DNA of 64,000 nucleotides from Aggregatibacter actinomycetemcomitans (GTDB lineage Bacteria > Pseudomonadota > Gammaproteobacteria > Enterobacterales > Pasteurellaceae). The notes under the pieces were generated by a model that saw only the letters and a program-made list of their open reading frames with translations, made no database searches and was not told the origin of the DNA. Below are positions 19,029-28,644 of this stretch, in pieces. The DNA is taken from assembly GCF_003130205.1 (NCBI RefSeq), contig NZ_NRDF01000006.1:1-64000 (forward strand), written 5' to 3'. A program made the position numbers and the translations under genes. How positions within the stretch are numbered: the stretch's first letter is position 1; each line of letters opens with the position of its first letter.

Positions 19029-21092
19029 ATGCCGAATAATAAACGTAAAATCCTCGTAACTTGTGCCCTGCCTTATGCCAATGGCCCGATCCATTTAGGT
19101 CATATGTTGGAACACATTCAAGCGGATATTTGGGTGCGTTTTCAAAGAATGCGCGGCAATGAAATTCACTTCGTTTGTGCCGATGACGCGCACGGCACGC
19201 CGATTATGCTGAAAGCAGATCAGATGGGCATCACGCCGGAGCAATTAATTGATGATGTGCGCCAAAAACACATGGCGGACTTTGCCGGTTTTAACATCAG
19301 TTTTGATAACTATCACTCCACCCACAGCGAAGAAAATCGCGAGCTTTCCGAATTGATTTACAATCGCTTGAAAGAAAACGGTTTTATTAAAAGCCGCATT
19401 ATTTCTCAATTATATGATCCGGAAAAAGGGATGTTTTTGCCCGATCGTTTCGTGAAAGGCACTTGCCCGAAATGTAAATCGCCTGATCAATACGGCGATA
19501 ACTGCGAAGTGTGCGCGGCAACTTACAGCCCGACGGAATTGATTAATCCGCGTTCTGTGGTGTCCGGTGCAACGCCGGTGATGAAAGACTCCGAACATTT
19601 TTTCTTTGATTTGCCGAGTTTTGAAGCCATGCTGAAAAACTGGTTGGGCTCCGGCTCCTTACAATCGGAAGTGGTCAACAAAATGCAGGAATGGTTTGAA
19701 GCCGGTCTTCAGCAATGGGACATTTCCCGCGATGCGCCGTACTTCGGCTTCGGGATTCCGAATGCGGAAGGCAAATATTTTTATGTGTGGTTGGACGCGC
19801 CGATTGGCTATATGGCGTCCTTCAAAAATCTGTGTAAACGCGAAAGTCATATTGATTTTGATGGTTTCTGGCGCAAAGACAGCGACGCGGAATTGTATCA
19901 TTTCATCGGCAAAGACATCATGTATTTCCACAGCCTGTTCTGGCCGGCAATGCTGGAAGGTGCCGATTTCCGGAAACCGAGCAACATTTTCGTGCACGGT
20001 TATGTGACGGTGAACGGCGAGAAAATGTCGAAATCCCGAGGCACCTTTATTCAAGCGGCAACCTATTTGAAGCACTTGGATCCGGAATGTTTGCGTTATT
20101 ACTACGCAGCGAAACTGAGCAATCGCATTGATGATTTGGATCTGAACTTAGAGGATTTCGTGCAGCGCGTGAATACGGATTTGGTGAATAAACTTGTCAA
20201 TTTGGCTTCCCGTAATGCCGGCTTTATTCAAAAACGTTTCGACGGAAAATTGGCGGCAACCTTGGATGATCAAGCTTTATTTGATGAATTCGTCGCACAA
20301 TCGGCACAAATCGCCGCTTATTATGAAAACCGTGAATTCGGCAAAGCCATTCGTGAAATCATGGCGTTAACGGACAAAGCCAATAAATACATTGATGACA
20401 AAGCCCCTTGGGTGATTGCCAAAGAAGAAGGCAAAGATGCGGAATTACAAGCGGTTTGCTCTATGGGAATCCAGTTATTCCGCGTGCTTATGGGTTATTT
20501 AAAACCGGTGTTGCCGAAACTTGCCGAACGGGCGGAAGCTTTCCTGCAATCGGAATTAACCTGGGCAAATTTGGCGCAACCGTTGCTAAATCACCAAATT
20601 GCCCCGTTCAAAGCGCTGTTTTCCCGTTTGGACGGCAAACAAATTGAAGCCATGATTGACGCCTCAAAAGCCGAAAATGCACAGGTCAATGCCGCGCCTG
20701 CCGCAGCGAAAAGTGCGGTTGAAAATAGCGGTGAATCTGCCGGTGGTATTGAGCCGATTGCGGAAACCATCACGATTGACGATTTCGCCAAATTGGATTT
20801 ACGCGTAGCGAAAGTGCTGAAGTGCGAAGCCGTGCCGGAATCCAATAAACTATTGCGTTTTGAGTTGGATTTAGGCGAACACAAACGCCAAGTGTTCTCC
20901 GGCATTAAAGCCGCTTACGACAAACCGGAAGAACTGGAAGGGCGCTTTGTGATTGTGGTGGCAAACCTGGCGCCGCGCAAAATGAAATTCGGTGTGTCCG
21001 AAGGCATGATTTTAAGTGCGGGAACGGGCGGCGCCGATTTATTCTTGTTGTCCGCCGATGGGGGCGTGACAGCAGGAATGCAGGTGAAGTAG
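19029..21092 (+). CDS. metG: Methionyl-tRNA synthetase
   Basis: Charges tRNA-Met with methionine. The 687-residue protein has the HIGH-type motif HLGH at 22-25 ([11 protein letters not shown]), a zinc knuckle [17 protein letters not shown] near 145-161, the KMSKS loop near residue 335, an anticodon-binding helical domain, an Ala-rich linker near 550-570 that includes an uptake word, and the C-terminal EMAPII-like tRNA-binding/dimerisation domain ([31 protein letters not shown]). Confidence 0.99.
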   Translation: MPNNKRKILVTCALPYANGPIHLGHMLEHIQADIWVRFQRMRGNEIHFVCADDAHGTPIMLKADQMGITPEQLIDDVRQKHMADFAGFNISFDNYHSTHSEENRELSELIYNRLKENGFIKSRIISQLYDPEKGMFLPDRFVKGTCPKCKSPDQYGDNCEVCAATYSPTELINPRSVVSGATPVMKDSEHFFFDLPSFEAMLKNWLGSGSLQSEVVNKMQEWFEAGLQQWDISRDAPYFGFGIPNAEGKYFYVWLDAPIGYMASFKNLCKRESHIDFDGFWRKDSDAELYHFIGKDIMYFHSLFWPAMLEGADFRKPSNIFVHGYVTVNGEKMSKSRGTFIQAATYLKHLDPECLRYYYAAKLSNRIDDLDLNLEDFVQRVNTDLVNKLVNLASRNAGFIQKRFDGKLAATLDDQALFDEFVAQSAQIAAYYENREFGKAIREIMALTDKANKYIDDKAPWVIAKEEGKDAELQAVCSMGIQLFRVLMGYLKPVLPKLAERAEAFLQSELTWANLAQPLLNHQIAPFKALFSRLDGKQIEAMIDASKAENAQVNAAPAAAKSAVENSGESAGGIEPIAETITIDDFAKLDLRVAKVLKCEAVPESNKLLRFELDLGEHKRQVFSGIKAAYDKPEELEGRFVIVVANLAPRKMKFGVSEGMILSAGTGGADLFLLSADGGVTAGMQVK

Positions 21093-21108
21093 TCAATAAT
21101 GACAAATT

Positions 21109-21180
21109 TATCGGACAGACTTTATGTCTGCCCGATAAACCCGATGATATGAATAAGGACAGGCATAAAGCCTGTCCTTA
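21109..21180. terminator. Two hairpins after metG
   Basis: The first (about 21109-21137) pairs ATCGG..CAGAC with GTCTG..CCGAT. The second (21154-21180) is a perfect 11-bp palindrome, TAAGGACAGGC-ATAAA-GCCTGTCCTTA. Neither has a long T run. They fill most of the gap between metG and the convergent isc operon. The same GACAGGC...AAAGCC words appear at about position 84 of the window, so this may be a small dispersed repeat. Confidence 0.6.
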
Positions 21181-21227
21181 TGGTTAACGTCTGCGATTAA
21201 AGTGCGGTTGTTTTTTTGAGAGAATTT

Positions 21228-21422
21228 CTACTCGTATTCTTCCAACCACTTCAGCAAAATTGCTTCTAAAATGGATTCGTTGGATTTTTGCGGATCGTCA
21301 TCAAAATCGTCCAGCTCACAAATCCAGCGGTGTAGATCGGTAAAACGCACGGTTTTCGGATCCAAGTCCGGGTTATTGTCATACAAGGTTTCGGCGATTT
21401 GTTGCGTGTCGGTCCACTTCAT
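21228..21422 (-). CDS. iscX: Fe-S cluster assembly protein IscX
   Basis: A 64-residue acidic helical protein that binds IscS and tunes iron delivery or cysteine desulfurase activity. The family opening [31 protein letters not shown] (residues 1-31) and the end [10 protein letters not shown] are clear. It is the last gene of the isc operon; its ATG shares one base with the fdx stop (TAATG). Confidence 0.97.
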   Translation of the reverse strand: MKWTDTQQIAETLYDNNPDLDPKTVRFTDLHRWICELDDFDDDPQKSNESILEAILLKWLEEYE

Positions 21423-21763
21423 TAATGCGCTGCCTCATTTGCATGGTTGATGTTATATTTCGGAATTTCCACCACTAAATCTTCATCACCAATAATACAT
21501 TGGCAAGACAAGCGGCTGTCTATTTCCAAGCCCCAGGCTTTGTCTAACATATCTTCTTCTTGATCGCATGGTTCATTTAATGAATCGCCGCCTTCGCGCA
21601 CCACCACGTGGCAGGTGGTGCAGGCGCAGGAACCGTCACAGGCGTGGTGAATTTCCACACCGGCGTTATGGGCGACCTCTAATAAATTGTCACCGGCGGC
21701 GGCATCAACCACCATGCCTTCCGGGCAAAACTCTTCATTGGGTAAAAAAATCACTTTTGGCAT
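21422..21763 (-). CDS. fdx: ISC-type [2Fe-2S] ferredoxin
   Basis: Supplies electrons for cluster assembly on IscU. The start at 21763 ([14 protein letters not shown]) gives 113 residues, the family length; a GTG five codons earlier overlaps the hscA stop but would add atypical residues. Cluster ligands are C42, C48, C51 ([11 protein letters not shown]) and C87 (SRLSCQC). It is coupled to hscA upstream and iscX downstream. Confidence 0.97.
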   Translation of the reverse strand: MPKVIFLPNEEFCPEGMVVDAAAGDNLLEVAHNAGVEIHHACDGSCACTTCHVVVREGGDSLNEPCDQEEDMLDKAWGLEIDSRLSCQCIIGDEDLVVEIPKYNINHANEAAH

Positions 21764-21774
21764 GCTAAACGTCC

Positions 21775-23634
21775 TCACTTTCCTACAATATCTTCAACGG
21801 ATTGACCTGCCAGCGCGGCGCGAATAGATTTGTCCATACGGCGTGCGGCAAAGTCCTGCGTTGCCAGATCTAATGCTTTGATTCCTTGTTTGATAGCAAT
21901 GGAATCTTCTTGTTGTTTTAACTGTTCCAACGAAATAATCGCATTTTTGACCGCACTTAATTCGTCGTCATCTAATAAATCATAATCTTGCGCCAGCGCC
22001 GAACGCACGCTTTCCAGTACGCGTTCCGCTTCCACCCGTTGTTCCGCCAATAAGCGCGCCTGAATGTCCTCTTTGGCATTTTCCATGGAGGCTTTCAGCA
22101 TATTGGCGATTTCATCGTCCGTTAAGCCGTAAGACGGTTTTACCTGAATGGACGATTGCACGCCGGTGGCTTTTTCCATGGCGGTGACGCTTAATAAGCC
22201 GTCCGCATCCACTTGATAGGTCACGCGAATATGCGCCGCGCCGGCCGCCATTGGCGGAATACCGCGTAGGGTAAAGCGGGCGAGGGAACGGCAATCGGCA
22301 ACCATTTCCCGTTCCCCTTGCACAATATGCACGGACATGGCGGTTTGCCCGTCTTTGAAGGTGGTAAATTCCTGCGCGCGCGCTACCGGAATGGTGGTGT
22401 TACGTGGAATGATTTTTTCCACCAAACCGCCCATGGTTTCAATGCCGAGGGACAGCGGAATCACATCCAATAACAACAAATCGGAATCCGGTTTGTTGCC
22501 GGCAAGAGTATCCGCCTGAATCGCTGCGCCCAATGCCACCACTTTATCGGGGTCAATGGAAGTTAGCGGTTGTTTTTGGAAAAATTCGCCCACTTGCTCA
22601 CGCACGTAAGGCACGCGGGTGGAGCCGCCCACCATGACCACTTCGTGTACGTCATCCGCTTCCACACCGGCGTCTTTTAAGGCGCGACGGCAAGCTAACA
22701 GCGAGCGTTTGACTAAAGGCTGAATCAGTTCGTTAAATTGTTCGCGGGTGATGTTGCCCAACCAATTACGGTAATGAATCTGTGTTTCCGTTTCGTGGCT
22801 GAGCGTTAATTTAATTTGATTGGCTAATTCAATGAGTTCGCGATATTGGTTGTCGTTTTCCGGTTTCACCGCGGATTGTTCGATAATCCAATTGGCTAAT
22901 AATAAATCGAAATCATCGCCGCCCAACGCCGTGTCACCGCCGGTTGCCAATACTTCAAACACGCCGCGTGAAAGGCGCAAAATTGAAATATCAAATGTGC
23001 CGCCACCCAAATCATACACCGCAATGACGCCTTCCTGTCCGCTATCCAAACCGTAAGCAATGGCGGCGGCAGTGGGTTCGTTGAGTAAACGTAAGACATT
23101 TAAGCCGGCGAGTTTTGCCGCGTCTTTGGTGCTTTGGCGTTGCGCGTCGTCAAAATAGGCGGGGACGGTAATCACCGCACCGACAAGGCTTCCGCCCAAG
23201 CGTTGCTCACCAAGTGCGGTCAGTTTTTTCAGTATTTCTGCGGAAACTTCAATGGGACTGCGCGCGCCTTGTGTGGTTTGCAATAAAGGCAAGCCGTTTT
23301 CGCTGGCGACAAATTGATAAGGTAAATTCGGGTAACGTTGTTGAATATCCGCCAGGCTGCGACCGATTAAACGTTTGACGGAAATCACGGTATTTTGCGG
23401 ATCCTGCGCCGCAAGTTCGGCAGCTTCATAGCCCACGATAATATTATCATCGCCGCCAAAATGCACTATGGAGGGCAGCAACGGGCGATCTTGCCCGTCG
23501 AGTAAAATTTCGCTGTGACCGTTGCGCACGGAGGCAATGAGGGAATTGGTGGTGCCGAGATCAATGCCTACCGCCAGTTTATGTTGATGCGGTGCGGCAC
23601 TTTGACCGGGCTCTGCAATTTGAAGTAATGCCAT
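21775..23634 (-). CDS. hscA: Fe-S assembly chaperone HscA (Hsp70 family)
   Basis: A specialised Hsp70 that binds the LPPVK motif of IscU with HscB and drives cluster transfer. The 619 residues match the family. The ATPase domain has [14 protein letters not shown] near residue 24, [16 protein letters not shown] near 210 and [13 protein letters not shown] near 335; the substrate-binding domain follows [19 protein letters not shown]. It lacks the long acidic tail of DnaK, as expected. Gene order hscB-hscA-fdx is conserved. Confidence 0.98.
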   Translation of the reverse strand: MALLQIAEPGQSAAPHQHKLAVGIDLGTTNSLIASVRNGHSEILLDGQDRPLLPSIVHFGGDDNIIVGYEAAELAAQDPQNTVISVKRLIGRSLADIQQRYPNLPYQFVASENGLPLLQTTQGARSPIEVSAEILKKLTALGEQRLGGSLVGAVITVPAYFDDAQRQSTKDAAKLAGLNVLRLLNEPTAAAIAYGLDSGQEGVIAVYDLGGGTFDISILRLSRGVFEVLATGGDTALGGDDFDLLLANWIIEQSAVKPENDNQYRELIELANQIKLTLSHETETQIHYRNWLGNITREQFNELIQPLVKRSLLACRRALKDAGVEADDVHEVVMVGGSTRVPYVREQVGEFFQKQPLTSIDPDKVVALGAAIQADTLAGNKPDSDLLLLDVIPLSLGIETMGGLVEKIIPRNTTIPVARAQEFTTFKDGQTAMSVHIVQGEREMVADCRSLARFTLRGIPPMAAGAAHIRVTYQVDADGLLSVTAMEKATGVQSSIQVKPSYGLTDDEIANMLKASMENAKEDIQARLLAEQRVEAERVLESVRSALAQDYDLLDDDELSAVKNAIISLEQLKQQEDSIAIKQGIKALDLATQDFAARRMDKSIRAALAGQSVEDIVGK

Positions 23635-23654
23635 GTTATATCTCGATATTTTTA

Positions 23655-24176
23655 TTATAAATCAAATAGATTTTCTTCAACCCGCTCAATTTCGGCTTGG
23701 AGTTTTTTGATAAAACGTAATTTATCCGTAATTGTCCGTGCCGTTTGCCATTGTTGTTCGTTAAGTGCGGTGGATAATTCCGTTAAAATGGCGCTACGGG
23801 TTTGCTGAATATCTTGGCTGAAAACGGTTAATTCGTCAGCATTTTTTTGCTGTTCGATAGTTTCCAGGGTTTCCCGCCATTCCATTTGCTGCATCAAAAA
23901 GGCGATATCGTTGGTGCTTTTTTCTTCTACGTTTTCCGTTTCGCCGGTGTTGATGTCGATAATGCTGTCGGCGCGTGCGATGGGATCTTTTAAAATGCGC
24001 AGGGCATCATTAATTTCCGCCGATTTTTGAATAGCGAGACGTTGTTCCTGCGCGGAAGCAGCAGAAAAATTATCCGGATGGAGGGATTTTTGCAGCGCTA
24101 AATAACGTTCGTTTAATAACGCCGCATCCACTTGAAACGCGACGGGCAAATCAAATAAAGCAAAGGGATTGTTCAT
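23655..24176 (-). CDS. hscB: Co-chaperone HscB (J-domain protein)
   Basis: A 173-residue partner that delivers IscU to HscA and stimulates its ATPase. The J domain occupies residues 1-75 with the HPD motif at 33-35 (SLHPDNF); the C-terminal three-helix domain that binds IscU follows. It is 20 bases upstream of hscA and 11 bases downstream of iscA in the operon. Confidence 0.98.
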   Translation of the reverse strand: MNNPFALFDLPVAFQVDAALLNERYLALQKSLHPDNFSAASAQEQRLAIQKSAEINDALRILKDPIARADSIIDINTGETENVEEKSTNDIAFLMQQMEWRETLETIEQQKNADELTVFSQDIQQTRSAILTELSTALNEQQWQTARTITDKLRFIKKLQAEIERVEENLFDL

Positions 24177-24187
24177 AACCGCCTCAA

Positions 24188-24511
24188 TTACACGTTAAAA
24201 CTTTCGCCGCAACCGCATTCGTCTTTCACGTTCGGATTGGTGAATTTGAAACCTTCGTTTAACCCTTCTTTGGCGAAATCCAATTGGGTGCCGTTTAAAT
24301 ACACTAAACTTTTGGTATCGACGATCACTTTCACGCCGTGTTGCTCAAACACCTGATCGTCTTCGTTTAACGCATCCACAAATTCCAGCATATAAGACAA
24401 ACCGGAACAACCCGAGGTTTTGATGCCCAAACGCAAGCCGATACCTTTCCCGCGTTTTGCTAAAAATGTTCTCACGCGATCTGCCGCGCTTTCGGTGAGA
24501 GTGATAGACAT
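24188..24511 (-). CDS. iscA: A-type iron-sulfur carrier IscA
   Basis: A 107-residue carrier that passes [4Fe-4S] clusters to target enzymes. The three conserved cysteines are C35 ([10 protein letters not shown]) and C99/C101 (DECGCGESF). GGAGAAA-type purine sequence precedes the ATG. The upstream gap of 142 bases to iscU contains an inverted pair of uptake words that could reduce read-through into iscA-hscBA-fdx-iscX. Confidence 0.98.
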   Translation of the reverse strand: MSITLTESAADRVRTFLAKRGKGIGLRLGIKTSGCSGLSYMLEFVDALNEDDQVFEQHGVKVIVDTKSLVYLNGTQLDFAKEGLNEGFKFTNPNVKDECGCGESFNV

Positions 24512-24587
24512 ATTTTATTTCTCCAAAACTAACAAATAGAACGATAACCGCTATTGTTCTTATTACTTTCTTTAGTTAGAAAAAGAC

Positions 24588-24647
24588 AAAAGTGCGGTAG
24601 AATTTTTCGGTGTTTTGAAAAACATACAGAAAAGCGACCGCACTTTT
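24588..24647. terminator. Inverted uptake-sequence pair inside the isc operon
   Basis: AAAGTGCGGT and ACCGCACTTT face each other about 40 bases apart between iscU and iscA. In the transcript this forms a 10-bp stem followed by A-rich sequence on the operon strand, so it would be a weak attenuator or RNA-processing site rather than a full terminator. Confidence 0.5.
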
Positions 24648-24653
24648 ATGTTA

Positions 24654-25037
24654 TTAAGAGCCTTTTTTTGCTTTGTAATCGGCAATTGCCGCTTTGATGG
24701 CGTCTTCTGCCAAAATAGAGCAGTGAACTTTTACCGGTGGTAATTCAAGTTCTTCGGCGATCTGGCTGTTTTTGATCGCGCCGGCTTCTTCCAGGGATTT
24801 GCCTTTCACCCATTCGGTGATTAATGAACTGGATGCGATGGCGGAACCGCAGCCGTAGGTTTTGAATTTCGCATCTTCAATAATGCCGTCGTCGTTGACG
24901 CGGATTTGTAATTGCATCACGTCACCGCAAGCCGGTGCGCCGACCATGCCGGTGCCGACGGCGCTGTCTTTTCTATCCATTGAACCAACGTTGCGTGGGT
25001 TTTCGTAATGATCGATAACTTTGTTACTGTATGTCAT
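24654..25037 (-). CDS. iscU: Fe-S cluster scaffold protein IscU
   Basis: The 127-residue scaffold on which [2Fe-2S] clusters are built with sulfur from IscS. The cluster ligands C37, C63 and C106 and the exchange-promoting D39 (GAPACGDVM) are all present. LPPVK at 99-103 is the HscA recognition motif. It lies 59 bases downstream of iscS. Confidence 0.99.
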   Translation of the reverse strand: MTYSNKVIDHYENPRNVGSMDRKDSAVGTGMVGAPACGDVMQLQIRVNDDGIIEDAKFKTYGCGSAIASSSLITEWVKGKSLEEAGAIKNSQIAEELELPPVKVHCSILAEDAIKAAIADYKAKKGS

Positions 25038-25096
25038 TTTTCTGTTCCTTTCCTAAAATAATATGGCTAATCGGGCGACTTCCATCGCCCGTCGAA

Positions 25097-26311
25097 TTAG
25101 TGGGCTGACCACTCAATGGTGTTTAAATCGATACCTTCTTTGAACATATCCCAAAGCGGGGATAATTCACGCAATTTTTCTACCGCACCTTTCATCAGGC
25201 TTACGGTATAGTCGATTTCTTCTTCGGTGGTGAAACGACCTAAGGTGAAACGAATGGAGCTGTGTGCTAATTCATCGTCACGACCTAATGCACGTAGGAT
25301 ATAAGACGGCTCCAGACTGGCGGACGTACAAGCGGAACCGGAGGAAACCGCGATGTCACGCAACGCCATTATTAATGATTCACCTTCTACATAGTTGAAA
25401 CTGATATTCAGGTTATTGGCGACGCGGTGTTCCATGGAACCATTCACATAGGTTTCTTCGATGTTTTTTAAGCCGTTGTACAGGCGATCGCGCAGGGCTT
25501 TAATGCGCGGAATTTCCGTTGCCATTTCTTCTTTAGCAATGCGATAAGCTTCGCCCATGCCGACGATTTGGTGCACCGGCAAGGTACCGGAACGCATACC
25601 GCGTTCGTGTCCGCCACCGTGGATAATCGCTTCTAAACGAATGCGCGGTTTCCGACGCACATATAAGGCGCCGATGCCTTTTGGCCCGTATAATTTGTGG
25701 CTGGACATGGACATTAAATCTACCGGTAATTCGGCAAGATTAATTTCCACTTTACCAACGCTTTGAGTTGCATCCACATGGAAAATGGTTTTGTTGGCAC
25801 GGCACAGTTCACCTATGGCTTTAATGTCCTGAATGACACCAATTTCGTTATTTACGTGCATGATTGACGCTAAAATGGTGTCGGGGCGCAATGCCGCTTT
25901 GAATTTTTCCAAATCGATTAAACCGTCGGATTCCGGCTCCAGGTAAGTGACTTCAAAGCCTTCGCGCTCCAATTGACGGCAGGTATCAAGCACTGCTTTA
26001 TGTTCGGTTTTGCAAGTGATAATGTGCTTACCTTTGGTTTGATAAAAATGCGCAGCGCCTTTAATGGCGAGGTTGTCAGATTCCGTTGCACCGGAGGTAA
26101 ACACGATTTCACGGGAGTCGGCACCGATTAAATCGGCAATTTGATTACGGGCAACGTCAACTGCCTCTTCTGCTTGCCAGCCGAATTTGTGTGAACGGGA
26201 AGCAGGATTACCAAAAACACCGTCGATGGTTAAATATTCCATCATTTTTTTTGCTACACGTTCATCTACCGGACAGGTTGCCGCATAATCTAAATAAATG
26301 GGTAGTTTCAT
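25097..26311 (-). CDS. iscS: Cysteine desulfurase IscS
   Basis: A PLP enzyme that converts cysteine to alanine and passes persulfide sulfur to IscU and to tRNA thiolation. The 404 residues match the family exactly: PLP lysine K206 in [12 protein letters not shown], catalytic loop cysteine C328 in [15 protein letters not shown], and H104 (TEHKAVLD) near the cofactor. The upstream gap to iscR (54 bases) contains an uptake word. Confidence 0.99.
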   Translation of the reverse strand: MKLPIYLDYAATCPVDERVAKKMMEYLTIDGVFGNPASRSHKFGWQAEEAVDVARNQIADLIGADSREIVFTSGATESDNLAIKGAAHFYQTKGKHIITCKTEHKAVLDTCRQLEREGFEVTYLEPESDGLIDLEKFKAALRPDTILASIMHVNNEIGVIQDIKAIGELCRANKTIFHVDATQSVGKVEINLAELPVDLMSMSSHKLYGPKGIGALYVRRKPRIRLEAIIHGGGHERGMRSGTLPVHQIVGMGEAYRIAKEEMATEIPRIKALRDRLYNGLKNIEETYVNGSMEHRVANNLNISFNYVEGESLIMALRDIAVSSGSACTSASLEPSYILRALGRDDELAHSSIRFTLGRFTTEEEIDYTVSLMKGAVEKLRELSPLWDMFKEGIDLNTIEWSAH

Positions 26312-26365
26312 TATTCACTCCTAAATAGTTATAATTTGACCGCACTTTAGCTACTTAGTGGGCCG

Positions 26366-26839
26366 TTAGCCGTTTACCACGACTAAATTTTCAAAATTCT
26401 GAGGTTTGTCAGGGGAGGCAACGCCCTGTTGTCTGCTTTTTTGTTGGAGAACTAATTCTTCCAAGGTAATTTCACTTAAGAAATCTTCAATGCGTTGGCT
26501 CAATTTTTCCCATAAGGAATGGGTTAGACATTCGGAACCGTTGCTGCAGTTGCCATGTCCAAGGCAAGCTGTCGTTTCAATATTTTCGTTGACGGCAGTA
26601 ATAATCATCGCAATGGAAATCTCACTTGGCGCAAAGCCCAATTTGTAACCGCCGCCCGGTCCGCGCACGCTTTTCACCACATTGTGACGACGCAGTTTGG
26701 CAAACAATTGTTCTAAGTAAGATAAAGAAATATGTTGCCGTTCGGAAATATCAGACAGGCTCACAGGTCCATCATTGGCATAAAGAGCAATGTCTAAAAT
26801 TGCGGTTACCGCATAACGACCTTTGGAAGTTAATTTCAT
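26366..26839 (-). CDS. iscR: Fe-S cluster-sensing transcriptional regulator IscR
   Basis: A 157-residue Rrf2-family regulator that, holding a [2Fe-2S] cluster, represses its own isc operon. The N-terminal winged helix ([19 protein letters not shown], then [28 protein letters not shown]) is typical. The cluster ligands C92, C98, C104 and H107 ([17 protein letters not shown]) are all present. It is the first gene of the operon, 45 bases after a clear IscR box. Confidence 0.98.
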   Translation of the reverse strand: MKLTSKGRYAVTAILDIALYANDGPVSLSDISERQHISLSYLEQLFAKLRRHNVVKSVRGPGGGYKLGFAPSEISIAMIITAVNENIETTACLGHGNCSNGSECLTHSLWEKLSQRIEDFLSEITLEELVLQQKSRQQGVASPDKPQNFENLVVVNG

Positions 26840-26883
26840 TTTTTTGTGTTCCTAATAAAATTATGAATGCGAAAAATCTTTAC

Positions 26884-26908
26884 ATTGTTGACTTATTTAG
26901 TCAACTAT
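26884..26908 (-). promoter_or_regulatory. IscR type 1 binding site and isc operon promoter
   Basis: On the minus strand the 25-base palindrome runs ATAGTTGACT-AAATA-AGTCAACAAT and matches the E. coli IscR type 1 consensus at nearly every defined position. TTGACT inside it serves as a -35 element; a -10-like TAAAGA follows after 16 bases, still upstream of iscR. Binding would block RNA polymerase, consistent with autorepression by holo-IscR. The box overlaps the last bases of trmJ. Confidence 0.8.
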
Positions 26909-27641
26909 TATCCTGGTTAAGATTTAAGTTTTTTTCTACCGCACTTAACATACCAAGCAGAATGTTTAATTCTGTTTTTTCTATCCCGGCGCGGCTGTAT
27001 AATCGTCGCAACTTTTGCATAACGCCTTGATTTTGAATGAATCCAAGGGAACGATAAAGCTGCTCCGTGTGGTTAAAAAAATATTCTAATTCCTCCATCT
27101 GCGGGTAAATATTCGCGTTATTGCGGATATTTGGGGGAGGCGATGCTATAGTTTGGGTCAAATATGCCATTCTGACTTCATAAGCGATTAATTGCACCGC
27201 CATGGCAAGATTAAGTGAGGCATAATCGGGATTGGCGGGAATAGTCATATGATAGTGGCATTTGAGTAATTCCTCATTAGTTAAGCCGACGCGCTCGCGC
27301 CCGAACACAATGGCGACTTTCCCGTTTGTTGCATAAGCAACGGCTTTTTCGCCACACTCACGCGGTTCAATAAGTGAATTCTGCAAATGGCGCAATCTTG
27401 CGCTGGTACCGACGACTAAAGAGCAATCGGCGACCGCTTGTGAAAAGTTTTCCGCTATAACCGTACTTTTCACCACATCTTGTGCACTGGCGGCAAGAGC
27501 GATAGCCTGATCATCCACGTTTTGTTTCGGCGCGACCAACACTAAATCCGTTAATCCCATTGTTTTCATTGCCCGTGCAGCAGAACCGATGTTGCCACTG
27601 TGTGAGGTTTCAATTAAAACAATCCGAATATTTTTTAACAT
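26901..27641 (-). CDS. trmJ: tRNA (cytidine/uridine-32-2'-O)-methyltransferase TrmJ
   Basis: A SPOUT-family enzyme that 2'-O-methylates position 32 of certain tRNAs. The start at 27641 ([20 protein letters not shown]) gives 246 residues as in E. coli; the 22-codon upstream extension has no family match. [18 protein letters not shown], the [12 protein letters not shown] substrate loop and the [10 protein letters not shown] knot region are diagnostic. The C-terminal coding end includes an uptake word. As in E. coli it lies beside iscR and divergent from suhB. Confidence 0.96.
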   Translation of the reverse strand: MLKNIRIVLIETSHSGNIGSAARAMKTMGLTDLVLVAPKQNVDDQAIALAASAQDVVKSTVIAENFSQAVADCSLVVGTSARLRHLQNSLIEPRECGEKAVAYATNGKVAIVFGRERVGLTNEELLKCHYHMTIPANPDYASLNLAMAVQLIAYEVRMAYLTQTIASPPPNIRNNANIYPQMEELEYFFNHTEQLYRSLGFIQNQGVMQKLRRLYSRAGIEKTELNILLGMLSAVEKNLNLNQDNS

Positions 27642-27748
27642 TATTTTTACTATATGACTTAAAATATTGGCTATTCTAACATAATACCCTTTATTTTTAG
27701 TCAACAATTCTAGAGATTTTTCTGATAGCTATTTCCTTATAAACTGCT

Positions 27749-27754
27749 TATAAT
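27749..27754 (+). promoter_or_regulatory. Possible -10 element for suhB
   Basis: A perfect TATAAT lies 38 bases before the suhB ATG in the divergent trmJ-suhB region. No convincing -35 hexamer is seen at the right distance, so the promoter is tentative. Confidence 0.4.
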
Positions 27755-27791
27755 TTGAGATCTGACTGTTCTTTAAAATCCGGTGGAATCT

Positions 27792-28592
27792 ATGAATCCA
27801 ATGTTAAATATCGCGATTCGTGCAGCACGAAAAGCGGGCAATATTATTGCGAAAAATTATGAGCGTCGTGACGATATCGAAACGATGGAAAAAGGTAAAA
27901 ATGATTATGTGACGAATGTCGATAAAGCGTCCGAAGCAGCGATTATCGAAGTGATCAAAAAATCCTATCCCGAACACACCATCATCACCGAAGAAAGCGG
28001 TGCGCTGGAAGGGAGCGATAATGACGTGCAATGGGTGATTGATCCGCTGGATGGCACCACCAATTTCGTGAAAGGCTTACCGCATTTTGCTGTTTCTATC
28101 GCCATTCGCGTCAAAGGCCGCACTGAAGTGGGCGTGGTTTATGATCCAATCCTTAACGAACTTTTCACCGCCGTACGTGGCGAAGGCGCAAAATTAAACG
28201 AATTACGTTTACGCGTTGAAAACAAACGTGATTTAAATGGCGCTATTTTAGCCACCGGTTTCCCGTTCAAACAAACCAAATATATTCCGATGCAATTTAA
28301 CATGATGCAAAGCCTGATTGCCGATGTGGCGGATTTCCGTCGCACAGGCTCCGCCGCGTTGGATCTTTGCTATGTGGCGGCAGGTCGCGTCGATGGTTAT
28401 TTTGAGTACGGTATCAAAGCTTGGGATGTGGCGGCAGGCGATTTAATCGTGCGTGAAGCTGGCGGCATCGTCACCGACTATAATGCCGGTCATGCCTATT
28501 TAAAATGCGGTCATATCGTGGCAGCCGCCCCGCGGGTTTTAAAAGAAATCCTCGGCAAAATCCAACCCGCTGTTGCCGACGACTTAAAATAA
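27792..28592 (+). CDS. suhB: Inositol-1-monophosphatase family protein SuhB
   Basis: A magnesium-dependent inositol monophosphatase that in E. coli mainly acts in rRNA transcription antitermination and ribosome assembly. The start at 27792 (MNPMLNIAIRAARKAG) matches the E. coli N-terminus and gives 266 residues; a GTG three codons earlier is also open. Metal-binding motifs are EESGAL, DPLDGTTNFVKGLPHF and the C-terminal WDVAAGDLIVREAGG. It is transcribed alone and closed by an inverted uptake-word terminator. Confidence 0.97.
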   Translation: MNPMLNIAIRAARKAGNIIAKNYERRDDIETMEKGKNDYVTNVDKASEAAIIEVIKKSYPEHTIITEESGALEGSDNDVQWVIDPLDGTTNFVKGLPHFAVSIAIRVKGRTEVGVVYDPILNELFTAVRGEGAKLNELRLRVENKRDLNGAILATGFPFKQTKYIPMQFNMMQSLIADVADFRRTGSAALDLCYVAAGRVDGYFEYGIKAWDVAAGDLIVREAGGIVTDYNAGHAYLKCGHIVAAAPRVLKEILGKIQPAVADDLK

Positions 28593-28597
28593 GATTT

Positions 28598-28633
28598 AAA
28601 ACGACCGCACTTCAAATAAAGTGCGGTCGTTTT
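28598..28633. terminator. Inverted uptake-sequence terminator (suhB/DUF945 gene)
   Basis: The 15-base arm AAAACGACCGCACTT pairs with AAGTGCGGTCGTTTT across a very short loop, lying between two convergent genes. The long stem and flanking T run make it a strong bidirectional terminator. Confidence 0.9.
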
Positions 28634-28644
28634 CTTTGGTGTTT

